NCBI RefSeq assembly: GCF_000708715.2
Contig: NZ_JENB01000005.1
Coordinates: 145,741 to 209,740 of the forward strand
Source: Pseudomonas putida W15Oct28
Lineage (GTDB): Bacteria; Pseudomonadota; Gammaproteobacteria; Pseudomonadales; Pseudomonadaceae
Reading direction: 5' to 3'
Length of the DNA stretch: 64,000 bases
In this document: piece by piece, positions 25,335 through 33,817 of the stretch
Layout: the number at the start of each line of letters is the position of its first letter
How positions within the stretch are numbered: the stretch's first letter is position 1
Program-made: the position numbers and the translations under genes
Notes under the pieces: generated by a model
Told to the model about the DNA's origin: nothing
Databases searched by the model: none
Seen by the model: only the letters and a program-made list of their open reading frames with translations

Positions 25335-26663
25335 TCAGTTGACCTGGGCGCCTTTGGCGATCCAGTCGCCGACGAGCTTGCGCTCTTCGGTGGTCATCTG
25401 GGTGATGTTGCCCAGCGGCATGATCTGGCTGGCGACCGCTTGCGCCTGAATGCGCGCGGCCTGGGCCTGGATCTGCTGCGGGGTGTCGAACATCACGCCG
25501 GCAGGCGCGGCGCTGAACAGTGGGCTGGTCGGTTTGGACGAGTGGCACACGGTGCAGCGTTCCTGGATGACATTGTGGATCTTGTCGAAGTCGCCACCAC
25601 CGGCCTGGGCAGCGGCCTGGGCCGGTGCTTGCGCAGGTGCAGTCGGCGCTTGGGCAGCCTTGGCGGCGTCCTCTGCGCGCTGCTCGGCAGCGGTCTTGCC
25701 ACCGACGGCGGTCGCAGGCAGCGGCTGGTACTCGACCTTGGCGGCGGCTTGCTCAGGGCTTACGGCCATCGGTTTCGGGCCGGTGACGTAGGCCAGGCAG
25801 ATCATCGCCAGGGCGCCGACGGGCAGGGTCCAGGCGTACTTGTTGCTGTCGTGGCGGGTGTTGAAGTAGTGGCGGATCAGAACCGCGGCTACTGCGATAC
25901 CGGCCAGGATCAGCCAGTTGTACTGGCTACCGTAGGTGCTCGGGAAATGGTTGCTGATCATGATGAACAGCACCGGCAGGGTGAAGTAGTTGTTGTGGCG
26001 CGAGCGCAGCAGGCCCTTGGCCGGCAGTACCGGGTCGGGCGTCTGGTTGTTCTCGATCGCCGCCACCAGCTGGCGCTGGGCCGGCATGATGATGCGGAAC
26101 ACGTTACCGACCATGATGGTGCCGATGATCGCGCCGGTGTGCAGGTATGCACCACGGCCGCTGAACACCAGGCTGAAGCCCCAGCAGGCGGCGATGATCA
26201 GCACGAACAGTACACCGCCGAGCAGCGCTGGCTTCTTGCCCAGGGGCGAGTCGCACAGGAAGTCGTAGATGAACCAGCCAGCGACCAGCGAGCCGATACC
26301 GATGGCCACGCCTTCGGCACCGCTCAGGGTGCTGCCAGGGGCCAGCAGGTACAGCGCCGGGTTCCAGTAGAACACCACGCACAGCAGGGCGATACCGGAC
26401 ATCCAGGTGAAGTAGGCTTCCCATTTGAACCAGTGCAGGTTCTCGGGCATTTTCGGGGGTGCGAGCTTGTATTTCTCCAGGTGGTAGATACCACCGCCGT
26501 GAATTGCCCAGAGATCACCCGACAACCCATCGCGCGGGTTGCTTCGGTTCAGGTGGTTCTCCAGCCAGACGAAGTAGAACGATGCACCGATCCAGGCGAC
26601 ACCGGTGATCATGTGAACCCAGCGAATGCTCAGGTTCAGCCATTCGTGAAGGTGTGCTTCCAC
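25335..26663 (-). CDS. puuD: Urate hydroxylase PuuD (membrane urate oxidase with cytochrome c domain)
   Basis: PuuD-type urate hydroxylase (442 aa), converting urate to 5-hydroxyisourate with electrons passed to the respiratory chain. About eight membrane segments (10-295) contain histidines that fit heme sites (WVHMITGVAWIGASFYF, HGGGIYHLEKY, HTGAIIGTIMVGN). After an Ala/Pro/Gln-rich linker (about 300-357) comes a C-terminal cytochrome c domain with C370-T-V-C373-H374. Start is GTG at 26663, eight bases after AGAGG. It replaces soluble uricase in this pathway. Followed by the purine permease. Confidence 0.93.
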   Translation of the reverse strand: MEAHLHEWLNLSIRWVHMITGVAWIGASFYFVWLENHLNRSNPRDGLSGDLWAIHGGGIYHLEKYKLAPPKMPENLHWFKWEAYFTWMSGIALLCVVFYWNPALYLLAPGSTLSGAEGVAIGIGSLVAGWFIYDFLCDSPLGKKPALLGGVLFVLIIAACWGFSLVFSGRGAYLHTGAIIGTIMVGNVFRIIMPAQRQLVAAIENNQTPDPVLPAKGLLRSRHNNYFTLPVLFIMISNHFPSTYGSQYNWLILAGIAVAAVLIRHYFNTRHDSNKYAWTLPVGALAMICLAYVTGPKPMAVSPEQAAAKVEYQPLPATAVGGKTAAEQRAEDAAKAAQAPTAPAQAPAQAAAQAGGGDFDKIHNVIQERCTVCHSSKPTSPLFSAAPAGVMFDTPQQIQAQAARIQAQAVASQIMPLGNITQMTTEERKLVGDWIAKGAQVN

Positions 26664-26719
26664 AGTATGTACCTCTGCCGATCACCGTTCAGGTTGAAAC
26701 CCGGATGATCGACCTTTTC

Positions 26720-27223
26720 TTATTGGTGGGGATTGAGGATCAGCATCTGTTCCTCGGTGAAGTAATGCTCATCGCAGTTGTTGCCAGAACCACTGCGATC
26801 AACCACCAGGAAATCATCCCGCTTTTCGATCGTGAGCACCGGGTGGTGCCAAACGCCGCGATGGTAATTGACGCCCTGCCTGCCATTACTACGGAAGGCA
26901 CGGACCAAGCCTGATACAGGTGCATCGCCAACGGGCGCGACCACGATCAGAAAGGGGTTGCCGAGCAGCGGGATGAAAGCCTGGCTGCCCAGCGGATGTC
27001 GTTCCAGCATGCGTACGGTCAGCGGCATGTCCTGCGCGTCGGCGCGGAAGATGCTGATGATCGCCTTGTCTTCTGGCTCGGCGGTCTCGACCGCGGCGAG
27101 CTTGTGGAAGCGCATGGTCGAGCCATTGTTGATCATGAAGTGGTCGCTGCCGTCGGTTTCGATCACGTCTCCAAACTGGGCGAAGGCTTCTTTGGTCAGG
27201 GGCTCGATCATCAGGGTGCGCAT
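26720..27223 (-). CDS. allA: Ureidoglycolate lyase
   Basis: Ureidoglycolate lyase (167 aa) splitting ureidoglycolate to glyoxylate and urea. The family start MRTLMIEPLTKEAFAQFGDVI is cupin-like and the body contains GRQGVNYHRGVWHHPVL, with the conserved histidine-rich active-site region. It sits between uraD (49 bases upstream) and puuD. Its product glyoxylate feeds the gcl cluster. No allantoicase gene is present next to it, where many Pseudomonas have one. Confidence 0.93.
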   Translation of the reverse strand: MRTLMIEPLTKEAFAQFGDVIETDGSDHFMINNGSTMRFHKLAAVETAEPEDKAIISIFRADAQDMPLTVRMLERHPLGSQAFIPLLGNPFLIVVAPVGDAPVSGLVRAFRSNGRQGVNYHRGVWHHPVLTIEKRDDFLVVDRSGSGNNCDEHYFTEEQMLILNPHQ

Positions 27224-27272
27224 GCGGGTCTCTCTTATATGTTCGTTGTACTGAAAAAGGTTCGGCTGTCGC

Positions 27273-27788
27273 TTACAACTGCAGCAGGCGGAACAGGGCG
27301 ATCAGGTTGATCTGCGCCAGGGCTTCCTTGAATTCCGCATCGGCATCGTTGTGGATGCGTTTTTCAAAGGCGGCGAGGATCTGGTGCCGGTTGCTGCCCT
27401 TCACCGCCATGATGAACGGGAACTGGAACTTGGCCTTGTAGGCATCGTTCAGTTCGGTGAAGCGGGCGAACTCTTCGGCGGTGCACTGGTGAATACCGGC
27501 GCCGGCCTGCTCGTTGGTGCTCGATTCGGTCAGCTCGCCCTGTACGGCGGCTTTGCCGGCGAGGTCCGGGTGAGCGTTGATCAGTGCCAGTTGGTCGGCG
27601 TGGTTGGCGCTGAGCAGGATGTCGCTCATGCGCTGGTGCAGCGCCTCGATCTCGTCCAGCTCGCCCAGTTGGCCCAGGTCATAGGCTTTTTCGGCCACCC
27701 ACGGCGAGTGCTCGTAGATGTCGGCGAAGGCCTCGACGAAAGCGTCGCGGCCCAGGGCGGAGGGCTTGAGGGTGTTGAAGGCGGTCAT
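27273..27788 (-). CDS. uraD: OHCU decarboxylase
   Basis: 2-oxo-4-hydroxy-4-carboxy-5-ureidoimidazoline decarboxylase (171 aa), giving S-(+)-allantoin. Motifs: FADIYEHSPWVAEKAY with the catalytic histidine, and LINAHPDLAGKAA, the family HPDLA box. Its ATG overlaps the puuE stop by one base (TGATG), showing tight coupling to allantoinase. Confidence 0.95.
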   Translation of the reverse strand: MTAFNTLKPSALGRDAFVEAFADIYEHSPWVAEKAYDLGQLGELDEIEALHQRMSDILLSANHADQLALINAHPDLAGKAAVQGELTESSTNEQAGAGIHQCTAEEFARFTELNDAYKAKFQFPFIMAVKGSNRHQILAAFEKRIHNDADAEFKEALAQINLIALFRLLQL

Positions 27789-28714
27789 CAGGCGTTCTCT
27801 TTCTTGTACGGGTGGGTGGCGTGCCAGTGGCGGGCGATGTCCGCACGACGGGCGAACCAGACCTGTTCATGGCTCTTGGCGTAGTCGACGAAGCGCTTCA
27901 GTGCGGCCAGGCGCGCAGGGCGGCCGACCAGGCGGCAGTGCAGGCCGATGGAGAGCATCTTCGGTGCTTCGGCGCCTTCGGCGTACAGCACATCGAACGC
28001 GTCCTTCAGGTACTGGAAGAACTGCTCGCCGCAGTTGAAACCCTGCACCTGGGTGAAGCGCATGTCGTTGGTGTCCAGGGTGTAGGGGATCACCAGGTGC
28101 GGCTTGTCGGTCGGGTTGTTCGGCTCCCAGTAGGGCAGGTCGTCGTCGTAGGTGTCGCTGTCGTACAGGAAACCACCTTCTTCCATCACCAGGCGGCGGG
28201 TGTTCGGGCCGGTGCGGCCGGTGTACCAGCCCACCGGGCGCTCGCCGGTGAGTTCGGTGAGGATGCGGATGGCTTCGAGCATGTGCTCGCGCTCCTGGGC
28301 CTCGTCCATGTTCTGGTAGTCGATCCAGCGGTAGCCGTGGCTGCAGATCTCGTGGCCGGCTTCGGCCATGGCGCGGATCACGTCGGGGTGGCGCTGGGCG
28401 GCCATGGCCACGGCGAACACGGTCAGTGGCACGCCGCTGTCCTTGAACAGCTTCAGCAGGCGCCACACGCCAGCACGGCTGCCGTATTCGTACAGCGACT
28501 CCATGCTCATGTTGCGCTGGCCCTGCAGCGGCTGGGCAGCGACCATCTCGGACAGGAAGGCTTCGGACTCTTTGTCACCGTGCAGGATGTTGCGCTCGCC
28601 ACCTTCCTCGTAATTGAGGACGAAAGACAGCGCGATGCGAGCGTTGCCCGGCCATTGCGGGTGAGGAGGGTTGTTGCCGTAACCGATCAGGTCGCGAGGG
28701 TAGTCAGCGCTCAC
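27788..28714 (-). CDS. puuE: Allantoinase PuuE (polysaccharide-deacetylase-like)
   Basis: Allantoinase of the metal-independent PuuE type (308 aa), a NodB/polysaccharide deacetylase-fold enzyme opening allantoin to allantoate. Recognisable from YPRDLIGYGNNPPHPQWPG, LSFVLNYEEGGERNILHGD and EICSHGYRWIDYQ. Probable start is GTG 28714 with AAGGAAG before it. First gene of puuE-uraD-allA-puuD. A TTGTATACAA palindrome lies 77 bases upstream, so GclR-type control is likely. Confidence 0.95.
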   Translation of the reverse strand: MSADYPRDLIGYGNNPPHPQWPGNARIALSFVLNYEEGGERNILHGDKESEAFLSEMVAAQPLQGQRNMSMESLYEYGSRAGVWRLLKLFKDSGVPLTVFAVAMAAQRHPDVIRAMAEAGHEICSHGYRWIDYQNMDEAQEREHMLEAIRILTELTGERPVGWYTGRTGPNTRRLVMEEGGFLYDSDTYDDDLPYWEPNNPTDKPHLVIPYTLDTNDMRFTQVQGFNCGEQFFQYLKDAFDVLYAEGAEAPKMLSIGLHCRLVGRPARLAALKRFVDYAKSHEQVWFARRADIARHWHATHPYKKENA

Positions 28715-28790
28715 TGCAGTCTTCCTTCTTGTGCGTTAGTGCGGGTGGTGGGCGGGCCGCGTCGGTATGTCGCACCACCGGATGGGCTGA

Positions 28791-28800
28791 TTGTATACAA
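28791..28800. promoter_or_regulatory. TTGTATACAA operator upstream of puuE
   Basis: Perfect palindrome in the puuE/hiuH divergent region, 77 bases before the puuE start. The 400-base region 28715-29113 holds no gene; it carries this site, a weaker RutR-like box and the hiuH-side palindrome. Confidence 0.62.
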
Positions 28801-28885
28801 CTTCTGAAATCTTTTGTAAGCCTGTTTTTCCGCATTTCTTTCCTTTTGTCGCCGCGCAGCGACCTGGAAACACAGTGCAAGAAAC

Positions 28886-28901
28886 CTGCCTGATTGGTCA
28901 G
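28886..28901. promoter_or_regulatory. Weak RutR-like box in puuE/hiuH region
   Basis: CTGCCTGATTGGTCAG matches the right arm (GGTCAG) and most of the left arm of the other boxes but with one extra mismatch. Listed with low confidence because such partial matches will arise by chance. Confidence 0.25.
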
Positions 28902-28995
28902 CTAATGACGTTTGCCTCGTTACGGCGCCTGTATTTGCGACCGATGGGTCGTTTAGGGGCAAGAAACGCTGGGTGCGACGGATGGGTTCAAAAAA

Positions 28996-29005
28996 TTGTG
29001 TACAA
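28996..29005. promoter_or_regulatory. TTGTGTACAA operator upstream of hiuH
   Basis: One base from the perfect palindrome, 109 bases before the hiuH start. Pairs with the puuE-side site 196 bases away. Confidence 0.58.
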
Positions 29006-29113
29006 TCTGGCGGTGGAATGTCTTAATGACGTCATTCCCGCCTACCGCAGGCGCTATGCTGGTGCGATGGCTGAGTATTTTTTGCCCACAGATTGAACAA
29101 GAGGCGACACGCA

Positions 29114-29467
29114 ATGGGACGTTTGACCACACACGTACTGGATGCCGCGCATGGCTGCCCGGGCAGCTCGATCAAGGTCGAGCTGTACCGTGTCGAAGGC
29201 CAGCAGCTGGAGCTGGTGAACACCGCCCTGACCAACAGCGATGGCCGCGTCGACGCGCCGTTGCTGCAGGGTGACGACTACCGCACTGGTGTGTACCAGT
29301 TGCAGTTCAGCGCTGGCGATTACTACCGCGCCCGTGGCGTGCAGTTGCCGGCCCAGGCATTCCTGGATGTTGTCGTGCTGCGTTTTGGCATCGACGAGGG
29401 GCAAGAGCACTACCACGTGCCGCTGCTGATCTCGCCGTACAGCTATTCGACCTATCGCGGAAGCTAG
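29114..29467 (+). CDS. hiuH: 5-hydroxyisourate hydrolase (transthyretin-like)
   Basis: HiuH, 117 residues, hydrolysing 5-hydroxyisourate to OHCU. Starts GRLTTHVLDAAHGCPGSS with the catalytic histidine, and ends with the family signature YRGS. The ATG at 29114 is selected because the fold starts at THVLD; an upstream ATG at 29093 adds only seven unrelated residues. Divergent from puuE, and closed by a strong terminator. Confidence 0.95.
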   Translation: MGRLTTHVLDAAHGCPGSSIKVELYRVEGQQLELVNTALTNSDGRVDAPLLQGDDYRTGVYQLQFSAGDYYRARGVQLPAQAFLDVVVLRFGIDEGQEHYHVPLLISPYSYSTYRGS

Positions 29468-29500
29468 TTGGTCGCTAGAAGAATCTTCGTAGGTCCTTTG

Positions 29501-29529
29501 GCCCGCTCTCACACTGGCGGGCTTTTTTT
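29501..29529 (+). terminator. Rho-independent terminator of hiuH
   Basis: GCCCGC-N10-GCGGGC followed by seven T. Its T-run overlaps the stop codon of the convergent Rhs gene. Confidence 0.88.
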
Positions 29530-30370
29530 AGTTTCGGATATCTGGCACTTCATCACCTGGATAAAGAAATACTCTCCCCGTTTTGTAGCGCGCATGGTCA
29601 TGAGGTGAGACAGCTATTGCGCCCAGACTATTTGCGGCCATACCTACGATTGCAGCCCCTAATTGTTCGCTTGAGCCGCTGTCGTGAGCCTGCTTTGCAA
29701 CTTTGTACCATTCAGGGACTGTGTCGAAGAACATGCTGGATTCGCTGATGCTCTTACTCAGGCGCCCGGAGTCTGGTGTGAGGGGGGAGCCCTCACTGAA
29801 TTCGTGGTTGCTTTGCGATCTTTTGATATAGCTATCACCCTTCCAGCCTGGAAGGTTGGTGTCACCATGCGCCCCCAGGCCGTCGTTTATCCCAAGAACG
29901 GTTCTGCCATATACCGTTGATGTATCGATCTCGTCGTGTACTCGCTTGCGAATCGGCGAGAATTGCTCATAAGGCACCTCGCCCTTGGTGACTATGCGCT
30001 TGATTGTGAGGCCCATGGCCTTGAACACTTCGAAAGGAGAATGCCCGTCACGGTCGACCCAGTTAATAGGGTCTCCCTTGCAGTAGGCGTATGCATTGAT
30101 GCCGCCTCTTCCAAACGGGCTCAAATTATCTGGGCTGCAGAATCTTCCCTGCGTTGGGCTGTATATGCGGTAGCCGTTGCCGAGGTGGTAAAACCCGGAG
30201 ACCGGATCCCGTAACTCGCCATTGAAACCAATCCGGCTCTTGCCTGCCACTGCATGGCCATAAGGGGTGTAGGCGCATACGTGGCGAGTCATGATGTGCA
30301 TCGGGCAGCCTCTGGCCATTACGCCTGTGCGGTTTTGAAAGTTTGTATCAGGCCTCGCTGAACCTTGCAC
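29528..30370 (-). CDS. Orphan RHS repeat-associated core tip with variable C-terminal domain
   Basis: RHS repeat-associated core protein (280 aa). Residues ~33-105 carry the hallmark AYTPYGH, GFNGELRDPVSGFYHLGNGYR and NAYAYCKGDPINWVDRDGH. After this core comes a ~170-residue C-terminal region (MGLTIKRIVTKGEVPYEQF onward) of unknown type, where Rhs proteins carry a toxin or effector. The N-terminal YD repeats and the LLA..Q core part are absent, so it is a truncated or orphan tip. The start is uncertain: GTG at 30370 gives the longest frame, and ATGs at residues 18, 24 and 27 are alternatives. Lower GC than neighbours; no immunity gene is seen beside it. Confidence 0.75.
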   Translation of the reverse strand: MQGSARPDTNFQNRTGVMARGCPMHIMTRHVCAYTPYGHAVAGKSRIGFNGELRDPVSGFYHLGNGYRIYSPTQGRFCSPDNLSPFGRGGINAYAYCKGDPINWVDRDGHSPFEVFKAMGLTIKRIVTKGEVPYEQFSPIRKRVHDEIDTSTVYGRTVLGINDGLGAHGDTNLPGWKGDSYIKRSQSNHEFSEGSPLTPDSGRLSKSISESSMFFDTVPEWYKVAKQAHDSGSSEQLGAAIVGMAANSLGAIAVSPHDHARYKTGRVFLYPGDEVPDIRN

Positions 30371-30437
30371 CTGGCAAAAATATCAGTTCGCTGCGTTGAG
30401 TGTGGAAGCCGTATTTGCAGAAAATGAGCGATCAACG

Positions 30438-30461
30438 AAGGGCGCCGAAGCGCCCTTTTTT
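30438..30461. terminator. Terminator between NCS2 permease and Rhs tip
   Basis: AAGGGCGC-cgaa-GCGCCCTT with T's continuing on the plus strand; on the minus strand the loop is TTCG. It follows the AzgA-type permease gene by 12 bases and can serve that gene. Confidence 0.65.
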
Positions 30462-30472
30462 GCTGGGGAGAG

Positions 30473-31822
30473 TTACAGGAACACAAACTTGGCAATGAAG
30501 ATCGCGCACAGCACCCACAGGCTGGCGGAGATTTCCTTGTACTTGCCGGTACCTGCCTTCAGCGCGACGTAGCTGATGAAGCCCAGGGCAATACCATCCG
30601 CTACCGAGAAGGTCAGTGGCATCATGATGACAGTGACAATCGCCGGAATGCTGTCGGTCGCTTCGTCCCAGTGGATGTGCGCCATGCTACCCATCATCAG
30701 CATTGCCACGTAGATCAACGCACCGGCCGTTGCGTAGGCCGGAATCATCCCGGCCAGCGGGGCGAAGAACATCGCGGCGATGAACAGCAAGCCGACCACC
30801 ACCGCAGTCAGGCCAGTACGACCGCCCGCTGCCACACCCGCAGCACTTTCCACATAGCTGGTGACCGGCGGCACACCCACCACCGCACCGAACACGCTCG
30901 ATGCACTGTCAGCCTTCAACGCCTTCGACAGGTTTTCGATACGCCCGTCCGGCGCCACCAGGTTGGCCCGCTGCGCCACACCCATCAGGGTGCCGGCAGT
31001 GTCGAACATGTGCACGAACAGGAACGCCAGTACCACACTGATCATGCTGACGTTGAACACGCCAGCCACATCCATGGCCATCCAGGTCGGTGCCAGGCTT
31101 GGTGGCATCGACATCACCCCGCCAAACTTGACCAGCCCCAGGCCCCAGCCCGCCAAGGTCACGCCGATGATGCTGATCAGGATCGCGCCGAACACGCGCT
31201 TGTAACTGAGGATGGCGATCAGCAGGAAGCAGATTGCCGCCAGCAGCGGGCCTGGCTCATGCAGCGAGCCCAGCTTGATCAGGGTGGCCGGGCTGTCGAC
31301 GATGATGCCAGCCGTCTTCAGGCCGATCAGCCCGAGAAACAATCCGACGCCGGCCCCCATGGCATGGCGCAGGCTGACCGGAATGCTGTTGAGCAACCAT
31401 TCGCGCACTTTCGACAAGGTCAGGAACATGAACAGCACCCCGGAGACGAACACCGCCCCCAGCGCGGTTTCCCAGTTGTAGCCCATGGTGCCGACCACGG
31501 TGTAGGTGAAGAAGGCGTTAAGCCCCATGCCCGGTGCCAGGCCCACCGGCCAGTTGGCGTACAGGCCCATCAGCAGGCAGCCCAGCGCGGCGGCGATGCA
31601 GGTGGCGACGAAAGCGGCACCATGGTCGATGCCAGCGTCGGCCATGATGTTGGGGTTGACGAAGATGATGTAGGCCATGGTGATGAAGGTGGTCACCCCG
31701 GCGATCATTTCGGTCTTGACGGTGCTGCCGTGTTGCTTGAGTTTGAAAATCCGCTCCAGCCAGCTTGTTTCGAGCGGTGGGGCGAGATCCAGCGTAGGGG
31801 CTTCGGATTTGCGGCTTTCCAC
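30473..31822 (-). CDS. AzgA-type NCS2 purine permease (adenine/guanine/hypoxanthine)
   Basis: Permease of 449 residues in the AzgA-like branch of NCS2, whose members carry adenine, guanine or hypoxanthine. Signature blocks: EMIAGVTTFITMAYIIFVNP near the N-terminus and FVHMFDTAGTLMGVAQRAN in the middle, plus GVPPVTSYVESAAGVAAGGRTGL (part). Start is GTG 31822 behind GAGGAG. Its promoter region, shared with gclR, holds a RutR-like box and a TTGTGTACAA palindrome. It supplies purines to GuaD/Xdh. Confidence 0.9.
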   Translation of the reverse strand: MESRKSEAPTLDLAPPLETSWLERIFKLKQHGSTVKTEMIAGVTTFITMAYIIFVNPNIMADAGIDHGAAFVATCIAAALGCLLMGLYANWPVGLAPGMGLNAFFTYTVVGTMGYNWETALGAVFVSGVLFMFLTLSKVREWLLNSIPVSLRHAMGAGVGLFLGLIGLKTAGIIVDSPATLIKLGSLHEPGPLLAAICFLLIAILSYKRVFGAILISIIGVTLAGWGLGLVKFGGVMSMPPSLAPTWMAMDVAGVFNVSMISVVLAFLFVHMFDTAGTLMGVAQRANLVAPDGRIENLSKALKADSASSVFGAVVGVPPVTSYVESAAGVAAGGRTGLTAVVVGLLFIAAMFFAPLAGMIPAYATAGALIYVAMLMMGSMAHIHWDEATDSIPAIVTVIMMPLTFSVADGIALGFISYVALKAGTGKYKEISASLWVLCAIFIAKFVFL

Positions 31823-31922
31823 AGCGAGTACTCCTCAAGTCTTTCTTGTTGTTGTTGGGGCCAGTTTCCTGAGCGATGCACTTGGTGGCCCCACGAGGGA
31901 AGGCAGACGTCTGACCGTTTTA

Positions 31923-31938
31923 TTGACTCGCGGGTCAA
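31923..31938. promoter_or_regulatory. RutR-like box upstream of AzgA-type permease
   Basis: TTGACTCGCGGGTCAA has perfect TTGAC/GTCAA arms at 16-bp length, the best match in the window to the geometry of a RutR site. Lies 101 bases before the permease start. Confidence 0.52.
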
Positions 31939-31962
31939 GAAGTTGCTCGGTGGATTATGCTT

Positions 31963-31972
31963 TTGTGTACAA
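31963..31972. promoter_or_regulatory. TTGTGTACAA operator, permease side
   Basis: GclR-type palindrome in the divergent permease/gclR region, 25 bases from the RutR-like box. Confidence 0.58.
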
Positions 31973-32061
31973 AGAATGCAAATAATGTTTTATGTTTTGT
32001 GTGCGCAATGCGTCGTACAACGGCTATATAGGTAAAACGCCCCCTGCGGAATCGCCTCAGC

Positions 32062-32071
32062 CTGTGTACAA
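32062..32071. promoter_or_regulatory. CTGTGTACAA site next to gclR start
   Basis: One mismatch from TTGTGTACAA, 36 bases upstream of the gclR ATG, in a place suited to self-repression. Confidence 0.5.
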
Positions 32072-32106
32072 TGGCGCCATACTTTCTCTTCGTGCCTCGA
32101 GAGCCC

Positions 32107-32862
32107 ATGAACGAACAGCTGCAACCTCTGAAGAAACCTGCACGTGTCGGCAAGGCCGGCCGCAGTGGTACCCAGGACGACATCGTCTACGCGCACATTT
32201 TCGAGGCGATCCTCGAGCAGCGCCTGGCGCCGGGCACCAAGTTGAGCGAGGAAGCGCTGGGCGAAATCTTCGGCGTCAGCCGCACCATCATCCGCCGCGC
32301 CCTGTCGCGCCTGGCCCACGAAAGCGTGGTGCTGCTGCGGCCTAACCGCGGTGCAGTGGTGGCCAGCCCGACGGTAGAAGAGGCGCGCCAGGTGTTCTTC
32401 TCGCGGCGCATGGTGGAGCGGGCCATTACCGAACTGGCCGTGCAGCACGCCACCCTGGATCAGCTCAACGAACTGCGGCAGATGGTGCGCGAAGAGCGCG
32501 ACAGTTTCTCGCGCGGTGACCGCGGTGCCGGTATTCGTCTTTCCGGCGAGTTCCACCTCAAGCTGGCCGAAGCTGCTGGCAATGCGCCGCTGGTGAGCTT
32601 CCAGCGCAGCTTGGTGTCGCAGACTTCGCTGATCATTGCCCAGTACGAAAGCGGCAACCGCTCGCACTGCTCGTATGACGAGCACATGCAACTGATCGAT
32701 GCCATCGAGGCGCGTGATGCCGAGCAGGCCGTGAGCCTGATGATGCACCACATGGACCACATCGACAGCAAGCTGAACCTGGACGAGGAGAGTGCCTCGG
32801 ACGATCTGCATGCGGTGTTCTCGCATTTGCTGAAAAAGCCCAAGGTTTCGGCCAAAGGTTGA
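32107..32862 (+). CDS. gclR: GntR/FCD family regulator of glyoxylate and purine genes (GclR)
   Basis: A 251-residue GntR regulator with FCD ligand domain. Winged helix about 25-95 (LSEEALGEIFGVSRTIIRRAL), then an all-helical FCD domain with the metal-binding acidic/histidine pattern (FHLKLAEAAGN, H in SYDEHMQLIDAI). It matches by context and type the P. putida repressor GclR, which controls the gcl cluster and whose loss lets cells grow on ethylene glycol. TTGTRTACAA palindromes at six or more places in the window are its probable operators, including one next to its own start. The ligand is not evident from sequence; allantoin, allantoate or glyoxylate derivatives are plausible. Confidence 0.85.
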   Translation: MNEQLQPLKKPARVGKAGRSGTQDDIVYAHIFEAILEQRLAPGTKLSEEALGEIFGVSRTIIRRALSRLAHESVVLLRPNRGAVVASPTVEEARQVFFSRRMVERAITELAVQHATLDQLNELRQMVREERDSFSRGDRGAGIRLSGEFHLKLAEAAGNAPLVSFQRSLVSQTSLIIAQYESGNRSHCSYDEHMQLIDAIEARDAEQAVSLMMHHMDHIDSKLNLDEESASDDLHAVFSHLLKKPKVSAKG

Positions 32863-32914
32863 TCGTTTGCCTGGGTGACTGAAGGGCGACCGCGTAAGCC
32901 AGGCATGGGCAGAA

Positions 32915-33003
32915 TCTGTGGGAGCGGGCGTGCCCGCGAACACGGGCAGCGCCCGTGCCGTCCACCGTGGTGCTTGCTTCGCGGGCACGCCCGCTCCCAC
33001 AGA
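32915..33003. repeat. Composite REP element with internal hairpin
   Basis: Two REP copies enclose cacgggcagcgcccgtg and ccgtccaccgtgg. The same order (REP, GGTGGATGGCACCGGC-type hairpin, REP) recurs at 48170 and 53116, and in cut form at 56678. Here it is in the opposite orientation. Confidence 0.85.
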
Positions 33004-33118
33004 GATCATTGCCATTCCTCGCCATCAGCCAAAGGTCTGCTAAATTCTTGTGAGCAAACCTTCATCAAGCAGTTGGGCTTGCGCATTCGTTGCGTTCAAC
33101 TTCTTGAGGAATGGATTC

Positions 33119-33817
33119 ATGAGCATGTCCCTCGGTAAACGCATGGGTGCCGAACTGATCGGCACCTTCTGGCTGGTCCTTGGTGGCTGTGGCAGTGCGG
33201 TACTCGCTGCCAGCTCCCCTCTCGGTATCGGCGTTCTCGGTGTTGCTTTCGCCTTCGGCCTCACAGTACTGACCATGGCCTTCGCCATCGGCCATATCTC
33301 TGGCTGCCACCTTAACCCTGCCGTGTCGTTCGGGCTGGTGGTGGGCGGGCGTTTTCCTGCCAAAGAGCTGCTGCCCTACGTGATCGCCCAAGTGATTGGC
33401 GCCATCCTGGCGGCCGGGGTGATCTACCTCATCGCCAGCGGCAAGGCCGGTTTCGAGTTGTCTTCGGGGCTGGCTTCAAACGGCTACGCCGACCACTCGC
33501 CCGGCGGCTACACACTGGGTGCGGGTTTCATCAGTGAAGTGGTGATGACGGCGATGTTCCTGGTGGTGATCATGGGTGCCACAGACTCCCGTGCGCCGGC
33601 AGGCTTTGCGCCCATTGCCATCGGCCTGGCCCTGACCCTGATCCACCTGATCTCCATCCCGGTGACCAATACCTCGGTCAACCCCGCGCGTAGCACAGGG
33701 CCGGCCTTGTTCGTCGGTGGCTGGGCCCTGCAACAGCTGTGGCTGTTCTGGGTGGCGCCGCTGATCGGTGCTGCAATCGGCGGCGCGCTTTACCGGGGCC
33801 TTGCAAAAGAACCTTAG
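33119..33817 (+). CDS. aqpZ: Aquaporin Z
   Basis: Water channel of 232 residues, six membrane helices with both NPA motifs: [11 protein letters not shown] and [13 protein letters not shown]. Pore residues expected of AqpZ (His in LIHLISIP, Thr and Arg near the second NPA) are present, supporting a water rather than glycerol channel. GAGGA lies eight bases before the ATG at 33119. Its stop overlaps the stop of guaD by four bases, tail to tail. Confidence 0.95.
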   Translation: MSMSLGKRMGAELIGTFWLVLGGCGSAVLAASSPLGIGVLGVAFAFGLTVLTMAFAIGHISGCHLNPAVSFGLVVGGRFPAKELLPYVIAQVIGAILAAGVIYLIASGKAGFELSSGLASNGYADHSPGGYTLGAGFISEVVMTAMFLVVIMGATDSRAPAGFAPIAIGLALTLIHLISIPVTNTSVNPARSTGPALFVGGWALQQLWLFWVAPLIGAAIGGALYRGLAKEP

